DNA from: Rhineura floridana
Taxonomy: Eukaryota; Chordata; Lepidosauria; Squamata; Rhineuridae
DNA: 64,000 nt
Direction: 5' to 3'
NCBI RefSeq assembly: GCF_030035675.1
Contig: NC_084482.1
Location: 71,461,120-71,525,119 of the forward strand
A program made the position numbers and the translations under genes. Shown here in pieces: positions 27,201 to 39,200 of the stretch; the first letter of the stretch is position 1; every line of letters begins with the position of its first letter. The notes under the pieces are model-generated. The model did not search any database and was not told the origin of the DNA. It saw only the letters and a program-made list of their open reading frames with translations.

Positions 27201-30200
27201 AAGCTTTCTGGCATGTTCTTCAGATGGCAAAAGAAACTATCATGGACGCTGATACTCAGTCAGGCATATGAAATGCACACCAAAATGATAAGGGTGCCAG
27301 GGACAAAAACTTCCAGATCCTATATCTCGACCAAGGGTAGTCAATATGGTACCTTCCAGATGTTATTGGACTACAGTTTCCATCAGCCCCAGCCAGCATT
27401 GGCAACAGTCAGGAATTATAAGTTATAATTCAACAACATCTGGAGGACAAGTGTGTTACCCACTTCTGATCTAGACTAACATCTGTTGGCATTCTTGTTG
27501 ATGAAAGGCTACTTCCTCTTCCCCAATTTATACTGCTACCTTCAGATTATTATACTTTAGTTTTTCATAAGGGAGGTAGAATGGAATGGTTAAAAAATGA
27601 GTATTTTGTTCTTTTGAGTCTAGTGTTGTAGTTACAAAGTGAGATATCTGAATCATTCACAGCTTGACTTTCTTTGCTCTTCATCCCCAAATTTACCAAG
27701 TGTATGAATTATCCAGAAGCTAATAGTGGGTAGAAATAGCTCTGTAGATAGTTTGGACTGATGCAACCATATTTGATCCCATGCAGCCGTCTTCCCCAAG
27801 CAAAGCAGCTGTCTCTGAACTGTTCATCATTGATGTGATTGCATACTATGTGCGTCTGGGCTTACAGCCAGTCTTCTTCCAAGTGTATGCAGTGAAGGTG
27901 AGTACCCTCTTCCTGCTCTTGAAGTGTTTATGATCAGACTGAACAAAAATTACATTTATAACATTGGTAACATTTCATCTACTCAGAAGGTACCATGCTC
28001 TGAGAGCAGAGCTTGGAAGTAATTTATTACAAATAATGAATTACTTGTAACTCATTACTTTTTTAAAGGAACGAGTGGGTAATTCCTTTACATTTTGATT
28101 GTAATAGAACTAGGAGTAATTTTATTACTTTTGTGGAGTAATTGTAATGTTTCCAGCATTGCCTTTGGTCATTATTTGGGGGGGGGAAACAGGGGAAGTC
28201 TTCTGCTCCTCTGATTTGTGGACAAAAATCATGTGCCTCAAACTGGGCTTCTGTGCAGCATCGCTCTTCCCTCATGCTCTGTGGGTGGGTAGGAGGTGAC
28301 GAGGGAGGCAGTGGAGAGTGAGACAGGATGGAGTGGAAAAAACAATTGTTTTTAAAAATGGATGGTGGTGGTGAAGAATGGAGTGGAGGGAAAAAGGAGC
28401 TGGAGGGCAAGAACATGGATAAAGGAGGAGAAGGAGGCAGCAGCAGAATGGAGATAAAGAACTGTGGAGGTGAAAGATGACAATGTGTGTGTGTGTGAAT
28501 ACGGTGTTTGCACTTGGCACACAAAGTGGCCTCCACCACCCTCTCTGGCTACTGTGCTGCATTTGCAGTATTTTAACTTTTTTGCATCTCAAGGGGAAAT
28601 GTTTGCTTGGATGAGTGTCCCTTAGTTGGTGGCAGGGCAGGGTCCGGGAGGTGAGAGAGATTATGCTTGCTGGCTGAGTGGGGGGGGTTGCACTTGGTTT
28701 GACGTGCAAAGATCTGAGTAGTGGCCTCTGCCTCCCTCCCCACCTCCCTTACAAGCGGAGAGACCACCATTGCTATCTTATGGATAAAAAGAATTATTCT
28801 ACTGCCTCTGTATGTGTGTGTTTGTTTTTAATGTTGTTTTAGGCTACTTAGATGTGCGGCAGCCAAGGCCAGCACCTTGTAGGCATTTTTTTTTAAAAAA
28901 GTAACTGAAATGTAATTGCAGCTATTGCTTTTTGGAAAAAAGTAATCAGTTACTTTCAGAGCAATTGCAATTGTAACAATAATTACTACTTTTTTGGGCC
29001 ATGTAATTGTATCTGAAATTTATTACTTTTTAAAAGTAATCTTCCAAGGTCTGGTTGATAAACTCTTTTTCCCTTTCAGCTTTTCTTCAGTAATCCCACT
29101 TGGGAACCAAGTGAGGACATTTTCCTGACTGAACTGCATCTAATGCTTGAAGAATTCAACTGTTCCAGAGGTCTGTCTAATTTCAGTACTCCCTAGATAT
29201 CACAGAGCTCCCTGATCTCTCCAATTGGGGAGTCGCTTGTCTTCAGCCAAGCCGTGCCTCATATAAATGAAAGCTTAAGAAAAGAGATAGCCTAACTAGT
29301 TATTGAGGAATAACACCAAGCTATGTGTTCTTCTGTGATGATATGAGTCACAGAACCCATTGGCTCTTATTATTTCTGTCATTTATATGGATGCAAACAT
29401 TCACATTCTATTCCCGCTCCAACTGTACAGAGAGCCCTTTAAACCAAGAGGTCCGTAGGAGGAAGTATGTCCCAATTTTCATCCTCTTCCCTGCTCCTAT
29501 AAACTTTAATGGGAAAATAACTATGTTAGTATCCCAACTAATGGAAATCTGTGGATCTTTCTTTAACAGACAGTGTACCAATGAAAAAGAAACCAGTAAC
29601 AGAGGTTCCTGGTGCAGACCTTATACTCGTGTATAAAAAGGTGAGGACAATTATAAATAGTGAGCAGGAATTGACAGGTACTGTCCTGTTCTCACTAAGT
29701 TCTTGAGCAAACAGAGTACTTGCCAGTGACAACACCAACACAGGCAGAAGCGGTATCTGGAGCCAGTCCAAATTCAGGCTCTAGGTAAATAGAGTCCAAA
29801 ACAAGGGGTTGTATTCACTGTAGCACTAAGGAGATTGTTCCATCAGTGCAAGCATTTCTGCTTGCCTGACAAAATGATATCCCCTCTCCTCCCCCTGCGT
29901 GCTGTTCTGGGGATTCTCCCAATTCTCCAGAGCAGATTTGGGGAGGGCACAGGGGTGCATGGGGGAAGGAGAGGGAGGAATTCCCACTACACCAATGCAA
30001 TGAGTTAGTTTAATAAGGTCCAAGGGGTCAGGTGAGAGGCAAGGACAGGGGAGTCCAAGCTCCTGTTCAAGTTGATCAGTGAGCAAACAAGGGTGTAGGC
30101 AAGAGACAGGTTCAAGGCAGTCCAAGCTCATGTTCCAAATAGTCATGAGGTCAGCTTGGTCAAAGCACACTGCTGGTAGAAAGACATTGTTCCCTCCACA

Positions 30201-33200
30201 TAATGGGGGTTTTGAGCTGGAACTGCTGGATGCACACCCAAACTCCAGCTGACACCTATCAGAGGTCTCCTTGAGAAGAAGTTCTTACTTCCAAGAAGAC
30301 AATGTCCCCTAAGTAGTCCTTACCTGCAGTCACACACTTCTCTTGAAGGGGTGGGCTTGGTGCTGTCTCTTCCTTGGGCTCAGGACTTGTTCAGCTTTGA
30401 CATCACCTGGGGTGTAGATGCCCTTCATCAAAGGGACCTCACCTCATCTAAGGATCCTGGCTCCTCATCTGCAGACTGAACCCAATCCGGGACTTGGTGT
30501 AATTCCAGGGCCTCCAGGTCATATTCTTATGTGGAATCCCCTGGCTGTGACATGACAGGTACAGAGTACTGGAAGTTATCATGGCATTGGGGCAAAATAT
30601 TTACCAAATTAATTACAATGGTGGATCAGAATGCTGACAAAACTTGTAATTTGCTTTCGTTTCTGGTCCAGAGAATACAGATAGAAACACTATTAATCTG
30701 TCCTGATTTTTATTCTAATGTATGTCATGGTAGGCTTTTTTTTTTACCAGGAATGGAGGGAGTTAGCTGATTGATTTCCACTCACTTCCCCCACTGTTCA
30801 CTGTGCTAATCAGCTACTACTCTAAAGGCATAAAACAATGGGCTACACTAAAGAATTACTGCTCCAAAATTTAGTAACAGTAATTGTTATATTGTATGGT
30901 TGAGACAATAAGCCATTGTTTCCATTAAGTATTAATGCATTTTTCATTGTGAAACATAATGGTAGTTGCAAGAGTCTTTCTGTCTAGGTTTTGCTCAGTA
31001 ACCGTGAGAAGGAGGAGACACTTTCTTTGCGATCCACAGGCCTGGTTATGAAAGCTATTCCCTCAAATGAGACTGAAGGTAAAGACCATTGTAGATATGA
31101 GAATGGCATACACTTGTTTTCTGGGCTTCCAGTTATCTATATTCCTAGCTGAGCACTGGAGCTTTGCAGATGGCTATGCTCCCTTCCTCCAAAGTAATGG
31201 AGCAGGAAGAGAATAAGCTTGTTTCATCACGTTGCTGTTGCAATAAAAAAAAAAGGACTGAGATATCCATTTCTGAAGAGGGAGAACTCAGAGCTAATCT
31301 GCTATATATTTTGGAAAGTTGTTTGTTCTCTTTGCATTTGGACACTTCTTAAGATGTCATAACCAAATTTTGCATATGGTTCTTGAGATCAAGGACCAGG
31401 CTTTCATCTATATTTGGATACAATTGGGCACCATTTCTAATCAAGATGGCAGACTGAACCTTTTGAAGCTGCACTGGTTTTAACCACATTTCAAAACTGC
31501 ACTGGTTTTTCGGTTTCTTAGAAGTCCTGAGCAATCCTGGGTAGAAGACTGCTAGTAATCAAATGAGAGAAACAAACAGGAACCACAGAACGCCAGCAAA
31601 TTTCTATGGGAGAGGCACCCACTCTGCTGATGTTTACCAACTTTGCTGAAGTTTTTGCTGAAGTCCCAAATCTAAGGGCAGATTCAGACTTAAAAACAGG
31701 AGCCAGCATAGGTTTTTGTCCATTTTGGATGAGACTGGCTTTCTTCTACTTTTCACTCTTTGAATAACACATGTACTTGCTTCTGCAGGGAATGCTGATA
31801 TCCTTGCCAATTTTGTCCCTGCCCCATGTTTCTAATAGATTGTCCATCTTTGTTTTCTTTATTTAAAGTTCCACATGTGTGATTCCACATTTAAACAATC
31901 ATATGGTGCCTGTTTCTTTTTAAAAAAAGAACCCAGTTGTTGGTTTTGAAGCTGAAAAACTGCTCTTTGATATGGGTGCCTCAAGATATCACAGGTGCCT
32001 CACTAACCAGTGCTCTGCACAGTCCCTTCTGCTTCAAAATGGTAACATTTCTTCCCCTGAGCTAATTCCTCAAAATAAAATTAAATATGTTAAATTGTTA
32101 GTGGGGTTTCCAGGATGGTATAGTTCTTGTTTTTATACATGCCTGCTCTATACATGCCTCACTCCAGTGAGGGACTGATCAGTGGCTAAATTAATTTTTA
32201 AAAAGGAAACCACAAATGAGTGGTGGGAATTGTGTCAATTGTTAGCTGTGATGTTACATGCACCACCCAAGAGGTGCCAATGAAACTTAGGCAATCCTCT
32301 TCCATGCCACAATGAAGGTGTTAAACTGAGACACAGCCACAGCCACACACAGCCACACACAGCCACACACAGCCACACATTTTCCCCAGCAATTTTGACC
32401 CATAGAAAAATGTTCATATCCTTGCAATCAAAGTACTTCCTTGTAGAAGATCCCAATGCCCCTTAACAACAGAGTGATGACTATGCATTTATTGTATAAC
32501 TTCCATCACAGTTCTACACCCAGAAATAATCTTAAAAGGTTCTTGGAAGGGAGGAAGGGGAGAAGCTAAAAAAATTAACTTTTCCATACACTATGTCAGT
32601 TGAGGAACAGTGCTCTGCACCATGTTCTAGAGCCCTCTCTCACTGCTACTGAGAACTATTTAGTCATGCTTATATAGACAAAATTTGGACCAGTGCTGCC
32701 ATTGGCTATGGTAGGGGATCGTGAGAATATTCCGGTTGCAACAAAATCAGGGGGAAAGTCCTCAATTTTTCACCATTGTTCTGTGCAGATCTGGTGTGCT
32801 TGAGTGTGAATACGGCTGAAGTTGTAAAAACATCCAACCTCTCAGGACGATCATATTCTGTAAGTGGCACTTTGATTCTTCAGAATTAGGACCTTAGTGG
32901 TGCTGATAAGTATCTGCAAGGGAAAATGTGGGGTTTCCTATCCAATCTATGACAGAAAACAGGAGAGAACCATACAAAAATATTACCCTTGATGGACTTC
33001 GTGAATCCACCAGGCACATAAGTTAAGTTTGCTCTAAATGTTTTCTGAAGCAAAAATCAGCAATCCTAGGCCCATTAAATAATATTTGTACTTGAACATA
33101 AACATTACAACTTTTGTTTTCTCATTCTTCTGCTGCTCAAATCTGATGAGTCTCCATGGGATTTGTATTAGCTACGTTTTGCTAAAATCTCAGATTCCAA

Positions 33201-36200
33201 CAAAAAATACATTGTATGCTTCTGGGAGAAGGAAACTTCCACAGATATGGACCAATTACAAACAGGTGCTTATAATTATCACCACTGTAACGAACTCATT
33301 GTTGTATAGCAGATTGACTTTCCATCCACCAGATTTCTGTTTGATCCTCTTCACTCATACATGTCAAGGCCTTAAGGTGAAGGTTACTTTATTCACTGCA
33401 CCAGCAAAACTTATGAATAGTTTATAGAAAACATTTCTATATCACTGTGACAGGTGTTAAACCTACTCTGATATTTCAAACAGGGTCCCTTCAAATTGCC
33501 TACTTAAGTTATTAAACCTTGCGGCTTCCCTACTAGGACTGCAAAGCCTACTTTCCCAGAAAAGAATGAGTCCTTTGTGTTAGAAAGCAGCCACGTTTGC
33601 AGGAGTATGTGTGTATTTGGAACAGAAACTGCTCAGCTTCCTTGATGTTACTCTCTGAACCCCTTAGTAAATGTGTTGTCTGGTGCTGACTTCCTCACTG
33701 GACAAGTGCAACAAACCTGCTTTGCTAAACGACAACTTGCTTGACAAGAGTTCCATAATTTCAGCTGCATTATCAGCCTGCATGTTTTCTTTTGCCATTA
33801 AAGCTGTTAACAAGCCAGTTTTTATCTTTGGGTAGCCAGAGCCATTGTGTCAATGCCACTATTTTCCCATTGTTTATTTAGTTGTTTAAAAATTCGTATG
33901 AATCACTAATAGGCAATAAACGTTGCGGTTTAAGAATGTACCTATAGCCCACAGATATTTCTATCAAACTTTAAAAAGCAGGGAAATTGGGCAGCTATAG
34001 TAAATGCACCAGGGGAGCAAGAGACCTGACCTCCTCTCTGAGATATTGTACTGCCCTACAAATCAAAATGCAAACACCATTTGGGTTGGTCTTTCACTGT
34101 CCAATCCACTTCCTGTGTAGCTTGGAAGACTTTGGTAATCTGCCTCTGAGCATATGGTGAGTGGTGGCAACACCTGCCATCTCCAAAGATGGAGAATTAT
34201 ATTTTTGTATGTTTGTTGCTGTTCTTCTTACTTTGCTTCATTCTCGTGTTACTATTGTTTCTACAGAGAATCTAATCTAGAAAATTTTATTTCTCTCATT
34301 ATTCATCCTAGAAGTCTGTGTCAAATTTATTTTTATTAATTTCAACGCCTTTTTAATGGTCAGTATCATATGACGGTGAAGACAGTCTTTTGTGTTTCAA
34401 ATGGGAGGTTATGTTCTATTTCTATTTTGGGTGCATTAACAGTTGAATCTGGAACTGCAGTTTGATGTAAAATCAGACTGATTACAATATGTTGCTACTT
34501 CAGCAGTGACTCTAGCTGTTGGAAAAAAGAGGATGCATGTTTTCAGCCTACTATGTTTAAACCACTTCATTTAAGGCAAGGTGTTCACGGTCAATTAAAA
34601 ACATAGAGCACACCTAAAATTTTGCTAGAATATATTTCACCTCCCACTGTTTTATCTTGTGCAAACTGAGACACTCCTGATGTCCACTGGAGACTATTCC
34701 ACAGAATAGTCAGTGCCATTATTCCACAATTATGTTTGGAGTTTTTTAAATGTAAATTATGCAAAGTGTTGCTGTACTTCACATGTTCACAGAAATAGAA
34801 GCAAAAGAAAATGATTTCCTACGGAAACATCACTAAAATTGCAAAGTAAATCAGACATATTCAAAGTGACCATCTGAACTATGTCACCTTTCTTACTAAT
34901 GTTGCTTCCTCCATGCTAAAACAAGATAAGCACAGCACATGTCTTGTTTCTATTAATTGGGCTGATTGCATTTGTTGCCACCATTCACCATATACTCAGA
35001 GGTGCATGTTACCAAATTCTTGCAAGCTCCACAGGAAGTGGATTGGACTGTGAAATACCAACCCAAATGGTGTTTGCATTTTGACCAATTTGTAGGGCAG
35101 TACAATATCTCAGAGAGGAGGTCAGGTCTCCTGCTCCCCTGGTGCATTCACTCTAGCTGCCCAATTTCCCTGCTTTTTAAAGTTTGATAGAAATATCTGT
35201 GGGCTATAGGTACATTCTTAAACCACAAGGTTATTTTGCCTATTAGTGAATTTCTCTGCTTTTTAATCTGGGAGGTAAGAAATGGGATCCTATGCAAGCT
35301 TGCTGAGAATGGGTTGATCATTTGCATGCTTATTGAGTTCAATGGGATTTATTCCTATGTAATCATGGTTAGGATAGGTAAAACTGACCATAGGGGAGGA
35401 GCATGGGGTGAGGAGAGGAGAGGGAAGGAGAAAGGGAGGGGAGAGGGGAGTGGAAGGAGGGGGGAAGGAGGGGATTGGAGTGGGAGGGGCAAAAGAAGGG
35501 GCAGGGGAGAGCAGGTTTGATCATTTGCATGCTTATTGAGTTCAATGGTATTTACTCCCATCCAATCATGCTTAAGATAGGTAAAACTGACCATTGGGAG
35601 GGAGGGGGAAGGAGGGGATTGGAGGAGGAGGGGATTGGAGGGGGATGGGAGGGAAGGGGCAAGAGGGAGGGGATAAGGGGAGGAGAAGGGAGGGTGGGTT
35701 TGATCATTTGCATACTTTTTGAGTTCAATGGGATTTATTTCTGTGCAATTATGTTTGAAAATGGAAATGGACTGCCTTCAAGTCGATCCCAACTTATGGT
35801 GACCCTACGAATAGGGTTTTCATGGTAAACAGTATTCAGAGGTGGTTTTACCGTTGCCTTCCTCTGAGGCTGAGAGGCAGTGACTGACTCAAGGTCACCC
35901 AGTGAGCTTCATGGCTGTGTGGGGATTTAAACCCTGGTCTTCCATGTTGTAGTCCAACACTGACCTGGGAGAGGGGCAAGGAGGGGAGGGGATGAGATTG
36001 GGTGGGTGGGCGGGCCCTGGGCAGTGGGGATGCCCCTTTCCTTTCCAAAAGGAAAACATTGTGAACAGTATCATTGCTTTTCAGGGTTTCCCCCACCTTT
36101 TTATTCTACAGTACCTTCCACCCAAATTTAAACCAAAGCTGTCCCTGGCCACATCCACACCAGACCTTTATTTCACTTTGGACAGTCATGGCTTCTCTCA

Positions 36201-39200
36201 GAGAATCCTAGGAAGTGTAGTTAGTGAAGGGTGCTGAGAGTTGCTAGGAGAGGCCCTGTTCCCCTCACAGACCTTCCATCAGAGCAGCTGACTGTTAAAC
36301 CAGTCTGGCCACTGGAGCTCTCTCAGGGGAATAGGAGTCTCCTCTCAGGACCCTTCACAAACTACACTTCCCAGGATTCTTTGAGGGAAGCCATGACTGT
36401 CTCACGTGAAATCAAAGTCTGGTGTGGGTGTGGCTAGGGCTGGCGTTTGCAAATGCAGGGCCCAAGTTGGAACCTTATGGCGGGCATTGATTTCCGTGAA
36501 GCAGCAGAAACGGAAACAAGCACTGCCTCTCGAGGGTTTAAAAAGGTGTAATTCCCCCACGAACACAGGGCCCAATCTGTCCAATCGGTATTTTGCTGGC
36601 TCTGGGTGTGGCCCCCTGATTAGGCAAGCCTAGAAGCTGTGAGTCTGAGTTTTAGAACACTAACAGTTGGCTCTTATTGAGCATGCCCGACATTATCATT
36701 CAGTTCAATGCAAAATTTATTAAATTAATTAAAAACCAGCCAGGCATTTTTTAAACTTTTAAACTGCAAAAGATGAAGGTCAGAGTATGGGGCAAGGTCA
36801 GTAACAGGATTACAGGTATTCTGTGAACATGGCTGATTTTAATGAACATTAACAGATTATGAGGACTCTGAGAGAAAAAAGTCCAAAAGAGGGCTGGGTT
36901 CCTCTCTCTCTCTCTCTTTTGACTTTGAACTCTCTATTCTTTCTGACTGTTTGTTTATCACCATGAAAATTGAGAGGGTTGTTAAGCAAGCTTTTCTGAA
37001 TTTAGGACTAATTGGATATGAGTTTATGGGAAGCATCAGAATGGCATGGGGGGTATTTTCAATTTAACATTGCGGAATGTGAAAAATCCACGCTGGCTAT
37101 AGTATACAGCCACTCTTGCGGCTGTATAATAAAAATGCAGCAATAAAGAAATACCCTTGCTTCCTTTCCAGAAGGATCTACAGATCACTAGGTTTATAAT
37201 CTAGACTTTTAGACTCTAAAGGATGTTTCTTCCCCAAAGATTAACCATGCTGGGAAAAATATTCTCTCACACCTGTCAAAGAAAGAAAGAAAAAAGTATT
37301 CCATTTCACATATATATACCACACATACTTGCTTTTTTCTTCTTATTGCCCCCTTATAATCAATAATACCTACTGAGGTGAAGATTTTTGAAAAACAAAC
37401 AAACTGATCTTCACAGTATGAGCAGTACTTCCATTGCAGTTAGTATCAGTATCTGAAGTGAGAAATGGATTATCAATTATTTCTCGTTTGCATAATTTAT
37501 CAAATAGGCTGATTATACCAGCAGTGAACATTGAAAAGAGTGGAAACTTTAGTGTCAGAATTATGATACTGTTTAGTAACCACTCACTTTGCAGGTTTCT
37601 AAATGTTGATAGACAATACATATTTGATTTTTTTAATTTGTGAAGCTAAACAACAGTCGATGGTCCAGTATAGGTTTTTTTTTTTTTTTTAATAATTTTT
37701 ATTCAAATTTTTCCAAAAACAAACAAAACAAAGTCAAAAAGACATAACAATACATCAACAAAAAAATGAAAATAAAATAGGGAAGTGGTGCTGGCTGGTG
37801 GTTGTCTCTGAGGGAGCTCTGCCTCAGAGGAAGCTTTTTTCAGGTTAAAAGTCAGCCAAGAGGAATCTTGGACTGGCTTAAATGTTCTCCAAGGTATAGG
37901 AGAACCGATCAGATCTTCCACAAGACTTCGTTGAGCTGTCGGCGGCTGGAATTGATCAGGAAATTCCTGAGATAAGAAGGCAAGCCGATCGGCTGAAGAC
38001 GGAGTCAGGATTTTCACGCAAGCTGGACTGGAATGAAGCGAAGCGTTTTTTCTTTTCTTAAAAAAAAAACGTTCTTAACCAGCGAGCCCACTTCTGCCTA
38101 AACCTTATCATTTGGCTTAAATTACTGCAATAAAAGGGATTTGTTTATGAATCAGCAATTGAGAAACCTGGGTGAGTCATACTTTTTCTCTTTTAAATAT
38201 AATTAAGGAAGAAAGAAAATATAAACAACTTATTTACTTTTCTACGACAAAAAGCTGGCTTGAATTTGGACTTTTAAAGTTTAAAAACGGATGAGAGGTA
38301 ATTATTATATTTTGGACTATTTTTCTCTTTGGACTATTTCTTGTTGGATGAATCCGCTGCTCGTATATGCTACTAATTGTTTAGTCTTGGCAACCAGAAT
38401 TGTTTTGCATTCTTGGATGCAGATAAGGACTGTGTTGTGCTGGCTGGATTCCAATTACAGGCCTGGAATATTAACTCTTCTTTTTGGTGGAGGGAAAAAA
38501 AGAAGAAATAGACTGCCCTTAGGTTCTGAAACAGTGATTAATTTTAGAAATTAAAGGCCTCTTTTTGAAAATGACAACTAAAAAAACAACTAAGGCCCAG
38601 GGGCGAAGAGGTTCTATTGATACACAGGAAGAGGATATACCCCCAGAAATGTTTCAAAAAATAATGGAAGGGATTAATGCTATAAAACAGGAAATTAAAC
38701 AGGAAATGAAAATTGAATTGACAGATATAAAAGACTATATTAAAACACAAGTAGATGAGATTAAAGGGACAATTGGGCAAATAAAGGAGGATGCAAAAAA
38801 TACTAAAGAAAAGGTACAAACCTTGGAGAATAGAACAGATATACTAAATCTGGAACTAGAAAAAAATTTGGACTATTTAGCTATGACTGAAATGAGAAAT
38901 AAAGAGCATTGTTTGAGATTCCGTGCAATCCCTGAGGAAACAGGTGAAGACATTAGAGACAAAATTGTTAATGCTTTAGTAAAATTTCTGGACTTGAATG
39001 AAGATAGGATGGAATTTGAAATAGACAAAGTTTATAGAATTAACTCCAGATATGCAACAATGAAAAAAATTCCAAGAGATGTGCTTGTTCACTTCGTAAA
39101 GAAAACGACCAGAGATATGGTTTTACAGCAACACTTTAAATATACCTTTAAAATTGATGGTAAGGAAATACTGGTGATGAAGGAAATTCCTATTAGACTT

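Larger units (their letters stand above)
33900..37130. repeat. composite repeat, copy 2 (module A inverted, module B direct)
   Basis: Order: a lone left arm of module A on the plus strand (about 33900-34172), then most of module A reversed (about 34331-35253), then module B direct (about 35255-37130). Module B again has the GA tract with octamers, a Sauria SINE insertion, the palindromic MITE-like block and the tail ending GGCTGTATAAT. The two A arms make a 270-330 bp inverted repeat. Confidence 0.65.

Noticed and set aside
32333-32378. Regular 10-base repeat considered as a CRISPR-like array
   Set aside because: Simple tandem repeat without spacers, in a vertebrate intron.
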